NCBI RefSeq assembly: GCF_030297155.1
Contig: NZ_AP028068.1
Span: forward strand, 1,364,001 to 1,428,000
Source of the DNA: Vibrio sp. FE10
Lineage (GTDB): Bacteria > Pseudomonadota > Gammaproteobacteria > Enterobacterales > Vibrionaceae
Direction of reading: 5' to 3'
DNA length: 64,000 nucleotides
Part shown: positions 56,681 to 64,000 of the stretch, piece after piece
Position numbering within the stretch: the first letter of the stretch is position 1
How the letters are laid out: the number at the start of each line of letters is the position of its first letter
Translations under genes and position numbers: made by a program
Notes under the pieces: generated by a model
The model's input: only the letters and a program-made list of their open reading frames with translations
The model's database searches: none
What the model was told of the DNA's origin: nothing

Positions 56681-57712
56681 ATGCGCAGATGTTTTTATTT
56701 TCTGATAGTAAGCTTCCTGTTTGTTCCAAATGTTACCTATGCCTCATTTAATATAAGAGCTGATGTCAATTCTAGCAGTGTTATCTGGGATAATGTAACG
56801 CAAAGTTATGGGAAAATGGTTCCTAGCGAATGGGGGACACCTCCTTCAATTCAATCTGTCGCAGCATGGTCAGCAGCCACTTTTGCCGCAACACCGGCGA
56901 ATACTATGATCCTTTGGGGAGGCGGAGGTCAATCTAATCCTATTCCTATTAATGTATCAGGCGTTCAATACAATACGTCAGGTATTGAATATGCTTTGGA
57001 TATAGGTGGAAACAGCCTTGGAGGAGGGTGCACTTTGGATGAAGTAACCCTGCCAATCATAACCGTAGAAGGTTCCAATTGTATTTCAACTACAAAACTC
57101 ATAAATGCTACCAATTCTAGTCCATTCATTTTTTTAAGGCCGATGTTTGGACTTGATGATGATGATGTTATTAGCGCATTGAAAGGTCTTCCTGAAGGTA
57201 CATACTCAGCGTCAGTTCCTATCATCATACGTTACTACTACGAAAATAATTCTATAACGACATTTCGAAATATCAATGAAGTGATTATTTTTAGTTTTAA
57301 GTATAGTCCTGTTCAATTAGACAGTATCGATGTAATTGGCGATGGAGTAATGATACCACTATATGACACAACCAATAGAAGAGTTACTTCCAATACCTCG
57401 TTTGATATTAATGCTTTTGGGTATTTTGACGATGGAATTATATTAACTTTACCAAATCAAGAGTATGAATTGGTCAATTCTTCTGAACCTAGTGTTACTA
57501 TTCCATATAGTATCAACTGTGTACAGTGTAGTTCAATGAATTTGGTTAGAGATGGCATCCTATTTAACAACGATGTATCAATAGGGGAAGGTTCAGGAGC
57601 TCAAACAAATATAGGGTTTTCGTTAGAGTTTGATTACGATGTTAATGGGGAAAATATCTTATCTGGAGAGTATTTTGATGAAGTTACTATTATTTTGGAA
57701 CCGAGCATATAG
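56681..57712 (+). CDS. Tip adhesin-like subunit (CfaE/CooD-type arrangement)
   Basis: 343 residues with a signal peptide (about 1-21, TYA). It has two domains: an N-terminal one (about 22-195) with a Gly-rich loop (ILWGGGGQ), one cysteine pair, and LPEGTYSASVPIIIRYYY near its end, and a C-terminal pilin-like one (about 200-343) with NCVQCSSMN and a final EYFDEVTIIL strand. A two-domain subunit after usher and chaperone matches CS1-class tip adhesins such as CfaE and CooD. Receptor unknown. Its stop TAG is followed by the next ATG after one base. Confidence 0.75.
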   Translation: MRRCFYFLIVSFLFVPNVTYASFNIRADVNSSSVIWDNVTQSYGKMVPSEWGTPPSIQSVAAWSAATFAATPANTMILWGGGGQSNPIPINVSGVQYNTSGIEYALDIGGNSLGGGCTLDEVTLPIITVEGSNCISTTKLINATNSSPFIFLRPMFGLDDDDVISALKGLPEGTYSASVPIIIRYYYENNSITTFRNINEVIIFSFKYSPVQLDSIDVIGDGVMIPLYDTTNRRVTSNTSFDINAFGYFDDGIILTLPNQEYELVNSSEPSVTIPYSINCVQCSSMNLVRDGILFNNDVSIGEGSGAQTNIGFSLEFDYDVNGENILSGEYFDEVTIILEPSI

Positions 57713-57713
57713 C

Positions 57714-58469
57714 ATGATTAAAATGTTTGTATTTATTGTTACACTTTATTTACCTGCATGCGCATATTCTAATGAATTGCCTTATCATATTTCGGTGGGC
57801 AGTACATTGTCGTTATTAGATGACAACGAGGAAGAAACTGAGGCTCTTGGGTATAAAGCCATGCTTGGATATAATATGAGCAAGCATTTACAGTTAGATT
57901 TCGGGTATAGTGATTTTTATCAAGAACAAGAAAATATCGCTCCTTTTCTTGTTGAGCTATCTTTGTTATATCCTATTAGCGAGTTTGCTTCTGTATACAT
58001 TGGTGGAGGTAATGCTTTTATGGAAAAGACATTCAATCCTACAGCAAAGTTGGGGATTAAATATAAGATAGATCGAAATTGGTATGCTGATGTGGGTTAT
58101 CAAGGGATTTTTGATATGGATCTAAAGTATGATGAATTGTATTCATTTAATGTCATGATAGGATATAAATTCGGACAAGGTGATAATAATCTCCAAATTA
58201 GCCCTATAACCGCGGTTGAAGAAGAAAAAGAGGTTAAGCCAGAAATTGTTAAAAATAACACTACCGGTGTTGATTATGAACATTGTCAAGTAATATCTAG
58301 TATATACAAAGTCAGGAAAGACGATTATCTTCTGAAAATTTCTAGAATTTATGGACTGACTATCGAGGAGTTGATTCATCATAACCCCAAGTTTTATGAT
58401 AGAAACATCAATTTAATCTATCCTGGAGAATTGATTGTAATCAATCATCCTAAAAAACTCTGTCATTAG
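57714..58469 (+). CDS. OmpA-like beta-barrel protein with C-terminal LysM domain
   Basis: 251 residues from ATG 57714, directly after the tip gene stop. A signal peptide (ending about residue 20, ACAYS) is followed by an eight-strand barrel-like region (about 25-155) with aromatic-rich strands such as LQLDFGYSDFY and YSFNVMIGYKFG. A linker and a LysM domain (about 200-245, YKVRKDDYLLKISRIYGLTIEELIHHNP) follow. A barrel tied to peptidoglycan would anchor the pilus or usher to the wall. Such a gene is not part of the textbook four-gene CS1 operon and is the most unusual member here. Confidence 0.82.
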   Translation: MIKMFVFIVTLYLPACAYSNELPYHISVGSTLSLLDDNEEETEALGYKAMLGYNMSKHLQLDFGYSDFYQEQENIAPFLVELSLLYPISEFASVYIGGGNAFMEKTFNPTAKLGIKYKIDRNWYADVGYQGIFDMDLKYDELYSFNVMIGYKFGQGDNNLQISPITAVEEEKEVKPEIVKNNTTGVDYEHCQVISSIYKVRKDDYLLKISRIYGLTIEELIHHNPKFYDRNINLIYPGELIVINHPKKLCH

Positions 58470-58686
58470 GTCAACTGATAGTGTTTTCTTTATAGATAGC
58501 TTTGTATGTATAGAGGGATTTGTACGCAAAGTAATAATGAGTTTTATTATTCTGACGTATCAATTTCATTTATGAGTCTAACGTGTAGGCATTTGGTGTT
58601 TTCTTTCATTTTAGTTGCTCAATACCTTTTTTAGGTTTATTGATAGTCTAGTTATAAGTTTAAATAATGATAACTAAGAGTTATAA
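58470..58686. promoter_or_regulatory. Upstream region of lipoprotein B
   Basis: 217 bases. The last 55 (from TTTAGGTTTATTGATAG at 58631) are closely matched by the sequence before lipoprotein C once the two IS630 elements are removed. This shared block probably contains the promoter. No sharp terminator of the pilus operon was found. Confidence 0.6.
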
Positions 58687-59182
58687 ATGAATTTTTCAAG
58701 AATCTACAACAGAAAGGTTAGCTTAAGTATTATTCTCGCTATCTCCTTTACACTTATTGGATGTAAAGGTGATAACAATGATGAAAACACCAGCAAAAAT
58801 GATGATTCTACTATAAAGACTTATGGAACGCTTTCTGCCCAAGATGCTACATTTTCGACTGGATTTGTTGAATCTTATGAAGTTGATCTATCTTCTAAAG
58901 TTTTTTCATCTAGTGGTGGTGGTTTTTCTCTTACTGATGTCGAAGTGTTATCAGACGATAATCAATGCCAAATCCAATCTATCACGCAAACAGGTTTTGT
59001 TATTAGTGGTGTTAATGCGAAAGTATGTAATTATCGATATCATGCCTCTCCAATAGCATCGACCTTGATGATGCATAATGCTCAGTCGACAGAGGCGGAT
59101 TTAGCGGGTGTTACTTCAAGTGTTGCGATTGCTAGAGTCGCTTTTAGTTCTGAACCAACAGCGACAGAACTAATGCCTATTA
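58631..59182 (+). repeat. Tandem-duplicated promoter and 5' gene block (unit 1)
   Basis: This block, from the spacer before B through the first 496 bases of the gene, recurs to the right as 61255-61278 plus 62376-62395 plus 63495-64000, interrupted by the two IS630 copies. It shows that gene C arose by tandem duplication of a unit including the promoter. Confidence 0.85.
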
Positions 59183-61257
59183 GTAGTACTGGTTTAATAA
59201 ATGAGGAAATTCATGTCTCTCTAAAAGAAGAACTAGAGAAAGTTGGTATTAATTTGTCTGAAGAGTTTGTGTTAACGGAGGTCACTTCAGCATATGATTA
59301 CTCAAGTACTGTTCAAGTTAATAGTGTAGATAGCCAAGCTATTGTTTATACGCCAGCGTTAGATTTTTCTGGTATTGATCGTGTACTTTACACCTTAGAG
59401 GATTCTTCTAACGGATTAGTTTTTATGGGCGTACTAGATATCGCTGTCGCTTACGAATTAAATCTTGGGTTTACCATTGACGAGGATATTGTTTACAAGG
59501 ACACGATAATTGTAAATACAGATATTGATATTGATATTAGTGACTATGTTAAATCTGATGACGAAGATGATTATCAAGTAGTTTATGTAGGCTCTTTCAA
59601 TGCTAATGTTGCGTCAAAAGACCCGTTGGATATAAGCAACAAAATTATTGTTTTCAACGCTACTTCTGCTGGATATCATTATATTAGTTTTGCGGTAAGT
59701 GATCATAATGGCGTTTACGATATGGGATTGATTCGCGTAAGCGTATCTGATCCAAACCAGTCAGCCAAATGGAATGATATTTCACATTTATTAGATTTAT
59801 ATACCAGCCCACTCACGGCATTGGATGCTGTGAGTAAAGATGTTCCTTATGATACTAAATTGATTGATAGTGCATACAATCCCGCAATTGATATGGCAGG
59901 GTTTCGCTATTCAACCTCTATAGCTTATTGTGAAACGATAGGTGGAACGGTTCCCACAGTCGAACAGCTTACACAAATGACATCAGACATCAATGTACAG
60001 GTTTTACATAATTGGCCTACGCAAGCACAATATATCGCTTATGATGAATTGATCGAACAACCTATGTGGGTTGACTTAAGTGATGGGGCATTTAGTTCGG
60101 GAGAGCTTGATCCGGTAGGGGGTTACTATATTAGTTGCGTTAAACAAGGCTTGATTGAAGTATTGCCGTCGTCGGACTCAGTAGTAGTGGCGGATGGAGT
60201 AGATGTTGGTTCTGTATTTGTCGAATTGAAACTTGGTGAAGAAGCAAGGCCAGATGCTGTTATCACTGTATCGGTATCTAGCTTAAATATTACGTTAGAT
60301 AGCGATGCAGTAACTACAAATATTGATGGTATTGCAGAATTTAGGATGACCAGCTTTAAAGCCGAAACCGTCACATTAACCTTTGATGTTGATGGTATTA
60401 CTCAAGCCTATGAAGTTAGCTTTATTGGTGATGAAAAGACCGCAGGTGTGACATCGGAAGCGACGATTAACAACACTTCCTACACCTCGGTGGATGGCAA
60501 CCAAGTAACGGCAACCCTAAAAGATGACTATGACAACCCGGTAGAAGGTTATTCGGTTACGTCAGAAGTAAGTAGCGGCGAGCACCCTGACACGTTCGAG
60601 ACAGTCAAACCACTTTTGGTGGAAGAGACAACAAAAACCGATACACAGGGCCAGCAAAAAGTCCGCGTTAAATGGGACTCTCAATATGAGACGCCAAAAA
60701 CCAACATGACGTTTGATGTCACTTCGTCTTATACCACGACTGCGAACAAACACACGGAATCAACCAGCGAAGTGACGTTTGATGCCTATCTTTGTGGTGG
60801 TCAAGTCGGCGATGATGATAAAGAAAACGGCGCTGGTGACTGTATCAAAATGGTGGAAAGTGGCGGTAAGCTGTATACCGGTACCCCAAGTGTTAGTTTT
60901 TTACAAGCGATAAACTACGACGCACCTAATCAATATACTGAAGATGGCAGAAAGGGCCCTGCCGGCGGCAAGTTTGCTCGCTATGATCTTTCTGGTTCCG
61001 CTTTAGTTTGTGCTCAATATAACAAAATGGAGCTCTACGGTAAAAGTGATTGGACTTTAGGAAGTAAAACCGATTTGGAGAGTCTTTACGATGACCTAGG
61101 TAGTATGTGGGAAGCGAAGGGATGGGCGACCCTAGACGCTTACTGGACGCCGACGCCGTATGGTAATAAATACTACCACGTGTTCCTTGGCGAAGACAGA
61201 ACCGTCACCTGGAACGATCCCGATCCGAGCTACGTCTCGTGCGTATCAGCTCTTTAG
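58687..61257 (+). CDS. Large surface lipoprotein B (BIG_1-type, adhesin-like)
   Basis: 856 residues, collinear with A. The lipoprotein signal ends FTLIGC (about residue 26). The N-terminal beta region, the lectin-like module (about 390-490, STSIAYCETIGG...YISCVKQ) and the BIG_1-like domains (from about 495, VVVADGVDVGSVFVELKL) match A closely by eye. The C-terminal 190 residues diverge from A and end in a different cysteine-containing module (SALVCAQYNK...YVSCVSAL). From about base 60430 the DNA becomes visibly less AT-rich than the first two-thirds, suggesting a mosaic gene. The first 496 bases are about 98% identical to C. Confidence 0.88.
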   Translation: MNFSRIYNRKVSLSIILAISFTLIGCKGDNNDENTSKNDDSTIKTYGTLSAQDATFSTGFVESYEVDLSSKVFSSSGGGFSLTDVEVLSDDNQCQIQSITQTGFVISGVNAKVCNYRYHASPIASTLMMHNAQSTEADLAGVTSSVAIARVAFSSEPTATELMPISSTGLINEEIHVSLKEELEKVGINLSEEFVLTEVTSAYDYSSTVQVNSVDSQAIVYTPALDFSGIDRVLYTLEDSSNGLVFMGVLDIAVAYELNLGFTIDEDIVYKDTIIVNTDIDIDISDYVKSDDEDDYQVVYVGSFNANVASKDPLDISNKIIVFNATSAGYHYISFAVSDHNGVYDMGLIRVSVSDPNQSAKWNDISHLLDLYTSPLTALDAVSKDVPYDTKLIDSAYNPAIDMAGFRYSTSIAYCETIGGTVPTVEQLTQMTSDINVQVLHNWPTQAQYIAYDELIEQPMWVDLSDGAFSSGELDPVGGYYISCVKQGLIEVLPSSDSVVVADGVDVGSVFVELKLGEEARPDAVITVSVSSLNITLDSDAVTTNIDGIAEFRMTSFKAETVTLTFDVDGITQAYEVSFIGDEKTAGVTSEATINNTSYTSVDGNQVTATLKDDYDNPVEGYSVTSEVSSGEHPDTFETVKPLLVEETTKTDTQGQQKVRVKWDSQYETPKTNMTFDVTSSYTTTANKHTESTSEVTFDAYLCGGQVGDDDKENGAGDCIKMVESGGKLYTGTPSVSFLQAINYDAPNQYTEDGRKGPAGGKFARYDLSGSALVCAQYNKMELYGKSDWTLGSKTDLESLYDDLGSMWEAKGWATLDAYWTPTPYGNKYYHVFLGEDRTVTWNDPDPSYVSCVSAL

Positions 61258-61278
61258 GGTTTATTGATAATTTAGTTA

Positions 61279-62373
61279 TACCCGTTCAACTAGAAGATGC
61301 AGGTTTCTAAATCTGAAAATTATCCGTAATTCTGGATACCAGTGAGCCTGCAACTTCTGGTAACGTTACATTGAAAAACTCATTAATAGCCGTTGTAAAT
61401 TCAGCCTTCGAGGAGAAGTAAATATTGTTCCTTGCATGCTAGTTCATCACTTTCCATAACCGCTCGATTGGATTTAAAATTTGGGCTGTAAGGTGGTAAG
61501 TAGTGAAGCTCGATATTGAGCACTTTTGCCGCATTTTTCACCAATTCTGACTGATGATAGGCAGCGCCATCAGGAACTAGGTGAACTTTTTTCTCCAACG
61601 GGTAATGCTCCTTTTTGAGCTACCAGAAGAAGCGAACGATGCTCTCGCTGTTTATTGTGTCATACGTGTCTGTCACCGTTGTGCCAATATTTTGAAGTGG
61701 TAACGCATCGATAATATTAAGACGAGTTCGACAGCCTGTTGTCTCAAGAACTTTGTCTTGGCCTTTTCGTAGCCAGCCATAACTGAGTTTTGTTGACTGC
61801 GTAGGATGAACGGCATCCATGAACAACACAGGGTCTTCGTTGTTTCTTAATGTCTCATTGTAATGTTTGAAAAAGGCTTGTTGCATCTCTGGATTAAACT
61901 TGTGCGGTACACCTTTCGGCTTCTTATATGAAAAACCGCGATGATGTAGCCACTTGTTCATTCCAGCAACGTATAACGGATACCAAACTCAGCCTGTAAA
62001 TAAGCGACAATTTGCTGGGTATGAAGTACGTTCTCTCAGCCAGATGTTCGATAAGTCGCATGGTTTGCCCGGCAGAAAGTCGGCTCTGGCTACCACCATT
62101 TTCAGGTTGAAGTTTTTCAGAGAGAACATAATCACTGAGCTGACGAGCAACGGTCGATTCGTGAATTCGAAGAGCTTGAGAAATCATAGTCTGACTCCAA
62201 CCTTCAGACGCAAGTAAAACCGCTGTGATGCGGTCACGCACTGGACCATCACGAGTTGAATCGTGCATCTCTTCGAGTCGTTGTTTCTGTTGAGGAGTCA
62301 GGATTATTTGCATGGTACGTAGCATGATCCTGATTTCATCGGAAATCAAGCATCTTCAATGACCACGGGTATA
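61279..62373 (-). mobile_element. IS630-family element, copy 1 (degenerate)
   Basis: 1095 bp from TACCCG to CGGGTA, with inverted ends TACCCGTTCAACTAGAAGATGC and TACCCG...TGAAGATGC and flanked by TA on both sides (61277-61278 and 62374-62375). Joining the flanks at one TA gives TTAGTTATAAGTTTAAAT, exactly the sequence upstream of lipoprotein B. It carries a broken transposase. Confidence 0.9.
61286..62325 (-). pseudogene. IS630-family transposase, inactivated
   Basis: A full-length copy of a roughly 345-residue transposase collinear with the intact neighbour at 62403, but broken. A frameshift falls near 61925-61960, an amber codon at 61620-61622 (a Lys codon in the neighbour), and another frameshift near 61480 moves the conserved NPIERLW segment out of frame. 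DDE residues remain visible in FMDAVHP and PDGAAYH. The two copies differ at many positions, so this is a related but not recent duplicate. Confidence 0.88.
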
Positions 62374-62395
62374 TAAGTTTAAATAACGATAACTA

Positions 62396-63492
62396 TACCG
62401 AATCAACTTGAAGATGCAGGCTTGAGAATCTGAAAATTATCATTAATTCGAGATGTCAAAGAGCCTGCGATCTCTGGAAGAGTCACTGCAAAAAATTGGT
62501 CTATTGCCTCCTTGAAGTCCCGTTTTCTTTTGAAGTAAACGTTGTTCCTCGACTTCTCATTCATTACTTTCCATAGCCGCTCTATTGGGTTGAGGTTTGG
62601 GCTGTAAGGTGGAAGATAATGCAGTTCAATATTCAGGACAAACGCCGCATCTTTGACTAAGTCACTGCGGTGATACCCCGCACCATCTAAGATGATATGA
62701 AGCTTATGGGTTAACGGATAACTCTCTCTTAACTTACAGAAAAAGCGAACAATCGTTTCACTGTTAATGTTCTCATAGTCGTGAACAATGGTTGCACCGA
62801 TATCCGATAGGTTCAGTGCGCCAATAATGTTCAATCGGCTACGATTACCCGTTGTTTCAATCACTTTATCCTGACCAGTTCGTATCCAGCCACGAGATAT
62901 TTTTGTTGATAGTGTTGGGTGAACTGCATCAATAAAGACTATCGATTCATCCTCGCCACAGCTTGCCTTTAGCGCTTCATAAGCCTCGATGAAAGCTTGT
63001 TGTTTTGCTTCATCAAATTTGTGTGGAACGCCTTTCGGCTGCTTGTAGCTAAAACCATTGTGGTGAAGCCATTTGTTCATACCAGAAACCGTGTAATCAA
63101 GTCCAAATGTCTCTTTAACGTAGGCGACAATTTGATGCGTGTGAGAATAGGTTTTCTCAGTCAAATGCTCGATTAGGTGCATGGTTTGAGTTGCAGAAAG
63201 CTTGCTTTGGCTTCCGCCATTTTCAGGCTTAAGTTTTTCAGAGAAAACATAATCACTGAGATGACGAGCAACAGTCGATTCGTGAATACGAAGAGCTTGT
63301 GAAATCATAGTCTGACTCCAGCCTTCAGAAGCCAGCAAAACAGCCTTAATACGGTCGCAGACCCGACTATCACGTTCAATGTCGTGCATTTGTTCGAGTT
63401 GTAGTTTCTGCTGAGGAGTCAGTGTAATTTTCATGGTTCGTAGCATGATCCTGATTTTAAAGAAAATCAAGCACCTTCAATGATCACGGGTA
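62396..63492 (-). mobile_element. IS630-family element, copy 2 (intact)
   Basis: 1097 bp from TACCGAATC to CGGGTA, with inverted ends sharing the TGAAGATGC/TGAAGGTGC core and TA flanks (62394-62395 and 63493-63494). Removing it gives GATAACTAAGGCTTATAAATG, against GATAACTAAGAGTTATAAATG in front of lipoprotein B. It lies only 22 bases from copy 1 in the same orientation. Confidence 0.92.
62403..63446 (-). CDS. IS630-family transposase (intact)
   Basis: About 347 residues from the ATG at 63446; starts at 63470 and 63434 are possible. N-terminal HTH segments (LRIHESTVARHLSDYVF and GMNKWLHHNGFSYKQPKG) precede a DDE domain with VFIDAVHP (Asp), IILDGAGYHRS (Asp) and NPIERLWKVMNEKSR (Glu). The protein moves the element by TA-targeted cut-and-paste. 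The frame is uninterrupted, so it may be active and may also mobilise copy 1. Confidence 0.95.
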   Translation of the reverse strand: MLRTMKITLTPQQKLQLEQMHDIERDSRVCDRIKAVLLASEGWSQTMISQALRIHESTVARHLSDYVFSEKLKPENGGSQSKLSATQTMHLIEHLTEKTYSHTHQIVAYVKETFGLDYTVSGMNKWLHHNGFSYKQPKGVPHKFDEAKQQAFIEAYEALKASCGEDESIVFIDAVHPTLSTKISRGWIRTGQDKVIETTGNRSRLNIIGALNLSDIGATIVHDYENINSETIVRFFCKLRESYPLTHKLHIILDGAGYHRSDLVKDAAFVLNIELHYLPPYSPNLNPIERLWKVMNEKSRNNVYFKRKRDFKEAIDQFFAVTLPEIAGSLTSRINDNFQILKPASSS

Positions 63493-63504
63493 TAAGGCTT
63501 ATAA

Positions 63505-64000
63505 ATGAATTTTTCAAGAATCTACAACAGAAAAGTTGGCTTAGGTATTATTCTCGCTATCTCCTTTACACTTATTGGATGTAAAGGAGGTAACAATGAT
63601 GAAAACACCAGCAAAAATGATGATTCTACTATAAACACTTATGGAACGCTTTCTGCCCAAGATGCTACATTTTCAAGTGGATTTGTCGAATCTTATGAAG
63701 TTGATCTATCTTCTAAAGTTTTTTCATCTAGTGGTGGTGGTTTTTCTCTTACTGATGTCGAAGTGCTATCAGACGATAATCAATGCCAAATCCAATCTAT
63801 CACGCAAACAGGTTTTGTTATTAGTGGTGTTAATGCGAAAGTATGTAATTATCGATATCATGCCTCTCCAATAGCATCGACCTTGTTGATGCATAATGCT
63901 CAGTCGACAGAGGCGGATTTAGCGGGTGTTACTTCAAGTGTTGCGATTGCTAGAGTCGCTTTTAGTTCTGAACCAACAGCGACAGAACTAATGCCTATTA
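63505..64000 (+). CDS. Large surface lipoprotein C (3' end outside window)
   Basis: An open frame from ATG 63505 to the window end (165 codons). It starts MNFSRIYNRKVGLGIILAIS and has the lipobox FTLIGC. It is nearly identical to lipoprotein B: I count 11 mismatches over the 496 bases and no gaps. The remainder lies beyond the window. Its native upstream region has been split by two IS630 elements, which now sit 12 and 1131 bases before the start, so expression is probably altered. Confidence 0.9.
   Translation, partial: MNFSRIYNRKVGLGIILAISFTLIGCKGGNNDENTSKNDDSTINTYGTLSAQDATFSSGFVESYEVDLSSKVFSSSGGGFSLTDVEVLSDDNQCQIQSITQTGFVISGVNAKVCNYRYHASPIASTLLMHNAQSTEADLAGVTSSVAIARVAFSSEPTATELMPI

Noticed and set aside
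63641..63874. 77-codon ORF at the right edge, and its twin at 58823-59056
   Set aside because: Both are the +1 frame of the lipoprotein B/C coding sequence, which is open and has a signal peptide in the true frame.

Overview
The window looks like Vibrio DNA, most likely from the second chromosome of a marine species near the Splendidus clade. This rests on a recognisable V. cholerae-type PrtV metalloprotease, a transaldolase/transketolase pair beside a SorC-type regulator, a complete Tad (Flp pilus) locus and Vibrio-like insertion sequences. No rRNA, tRNA or CRISPR array was seen. Species placement is inference.

Bases 1-23,300 are mostly ordinary chromosome. They hold the end of an HD-GYP c-di-GMP phosphodiesterase overlapping a BvgS-like hybrid kinase, a LysR/MFS divergent pair separated by six degenerate 16-bp tandem repeats, and prtV preceded by a small exported protein that resembles the PrtV N-terminus. 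Next come a nucleoside-recognition membrane protein, an Lrp regulator, an Aer-like chemoreceptor, tal-tkt with a divergent SorC regulator and conspicuous repeat sites, and a second M6 protease with a GlyGly-CTERM tail.

Bases 23,846-40,550 form the Tad locus: a LysR gene, a divergent prepilin peptidase, flp, rcpC, rcpA, an rcpB/cpaD-like gene, tadZABCDEFG and an OmpA-domain gene. Most genes overlap or nearly touch. An IS21-family element has cut off the C-terminal tail of tadG, and the orphan tail is still readable after the element. An IS3-family element with a 3-bp target duplication separates the OmpA gene from the terminator that probably once ended the operon. A GGDEF-EAL protein with a damaged GGDEF site, a rhodanese-type sulfurtransferase and a small periplasmic protein follow.

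Bases 45,000-64,000 are an AT-rich surface-protein island. A lipoprotein with five BIG2-like repeats is followed by large lipoprotein A, a deleted IS5-family remnant, an XRE-type regulator and a chaperone-usher operon. The operon order is major pilin, terminator, minor subunit, TcfC/CooC-like usher, chaperone, tip adhesin, and beta-barrel plus LysM protein. Lipoproteins B and C come next, C running off the right edge. A, B and C are paralogues. B and C are about 98% identical over the 496 bases visible, and two IS630-family elements have inserted at TA sites in the spacer between them; removing both restores a sequence matching the upstream region of B. The pilus operon framed by these paralogues is the best candidate for an undescribed system.
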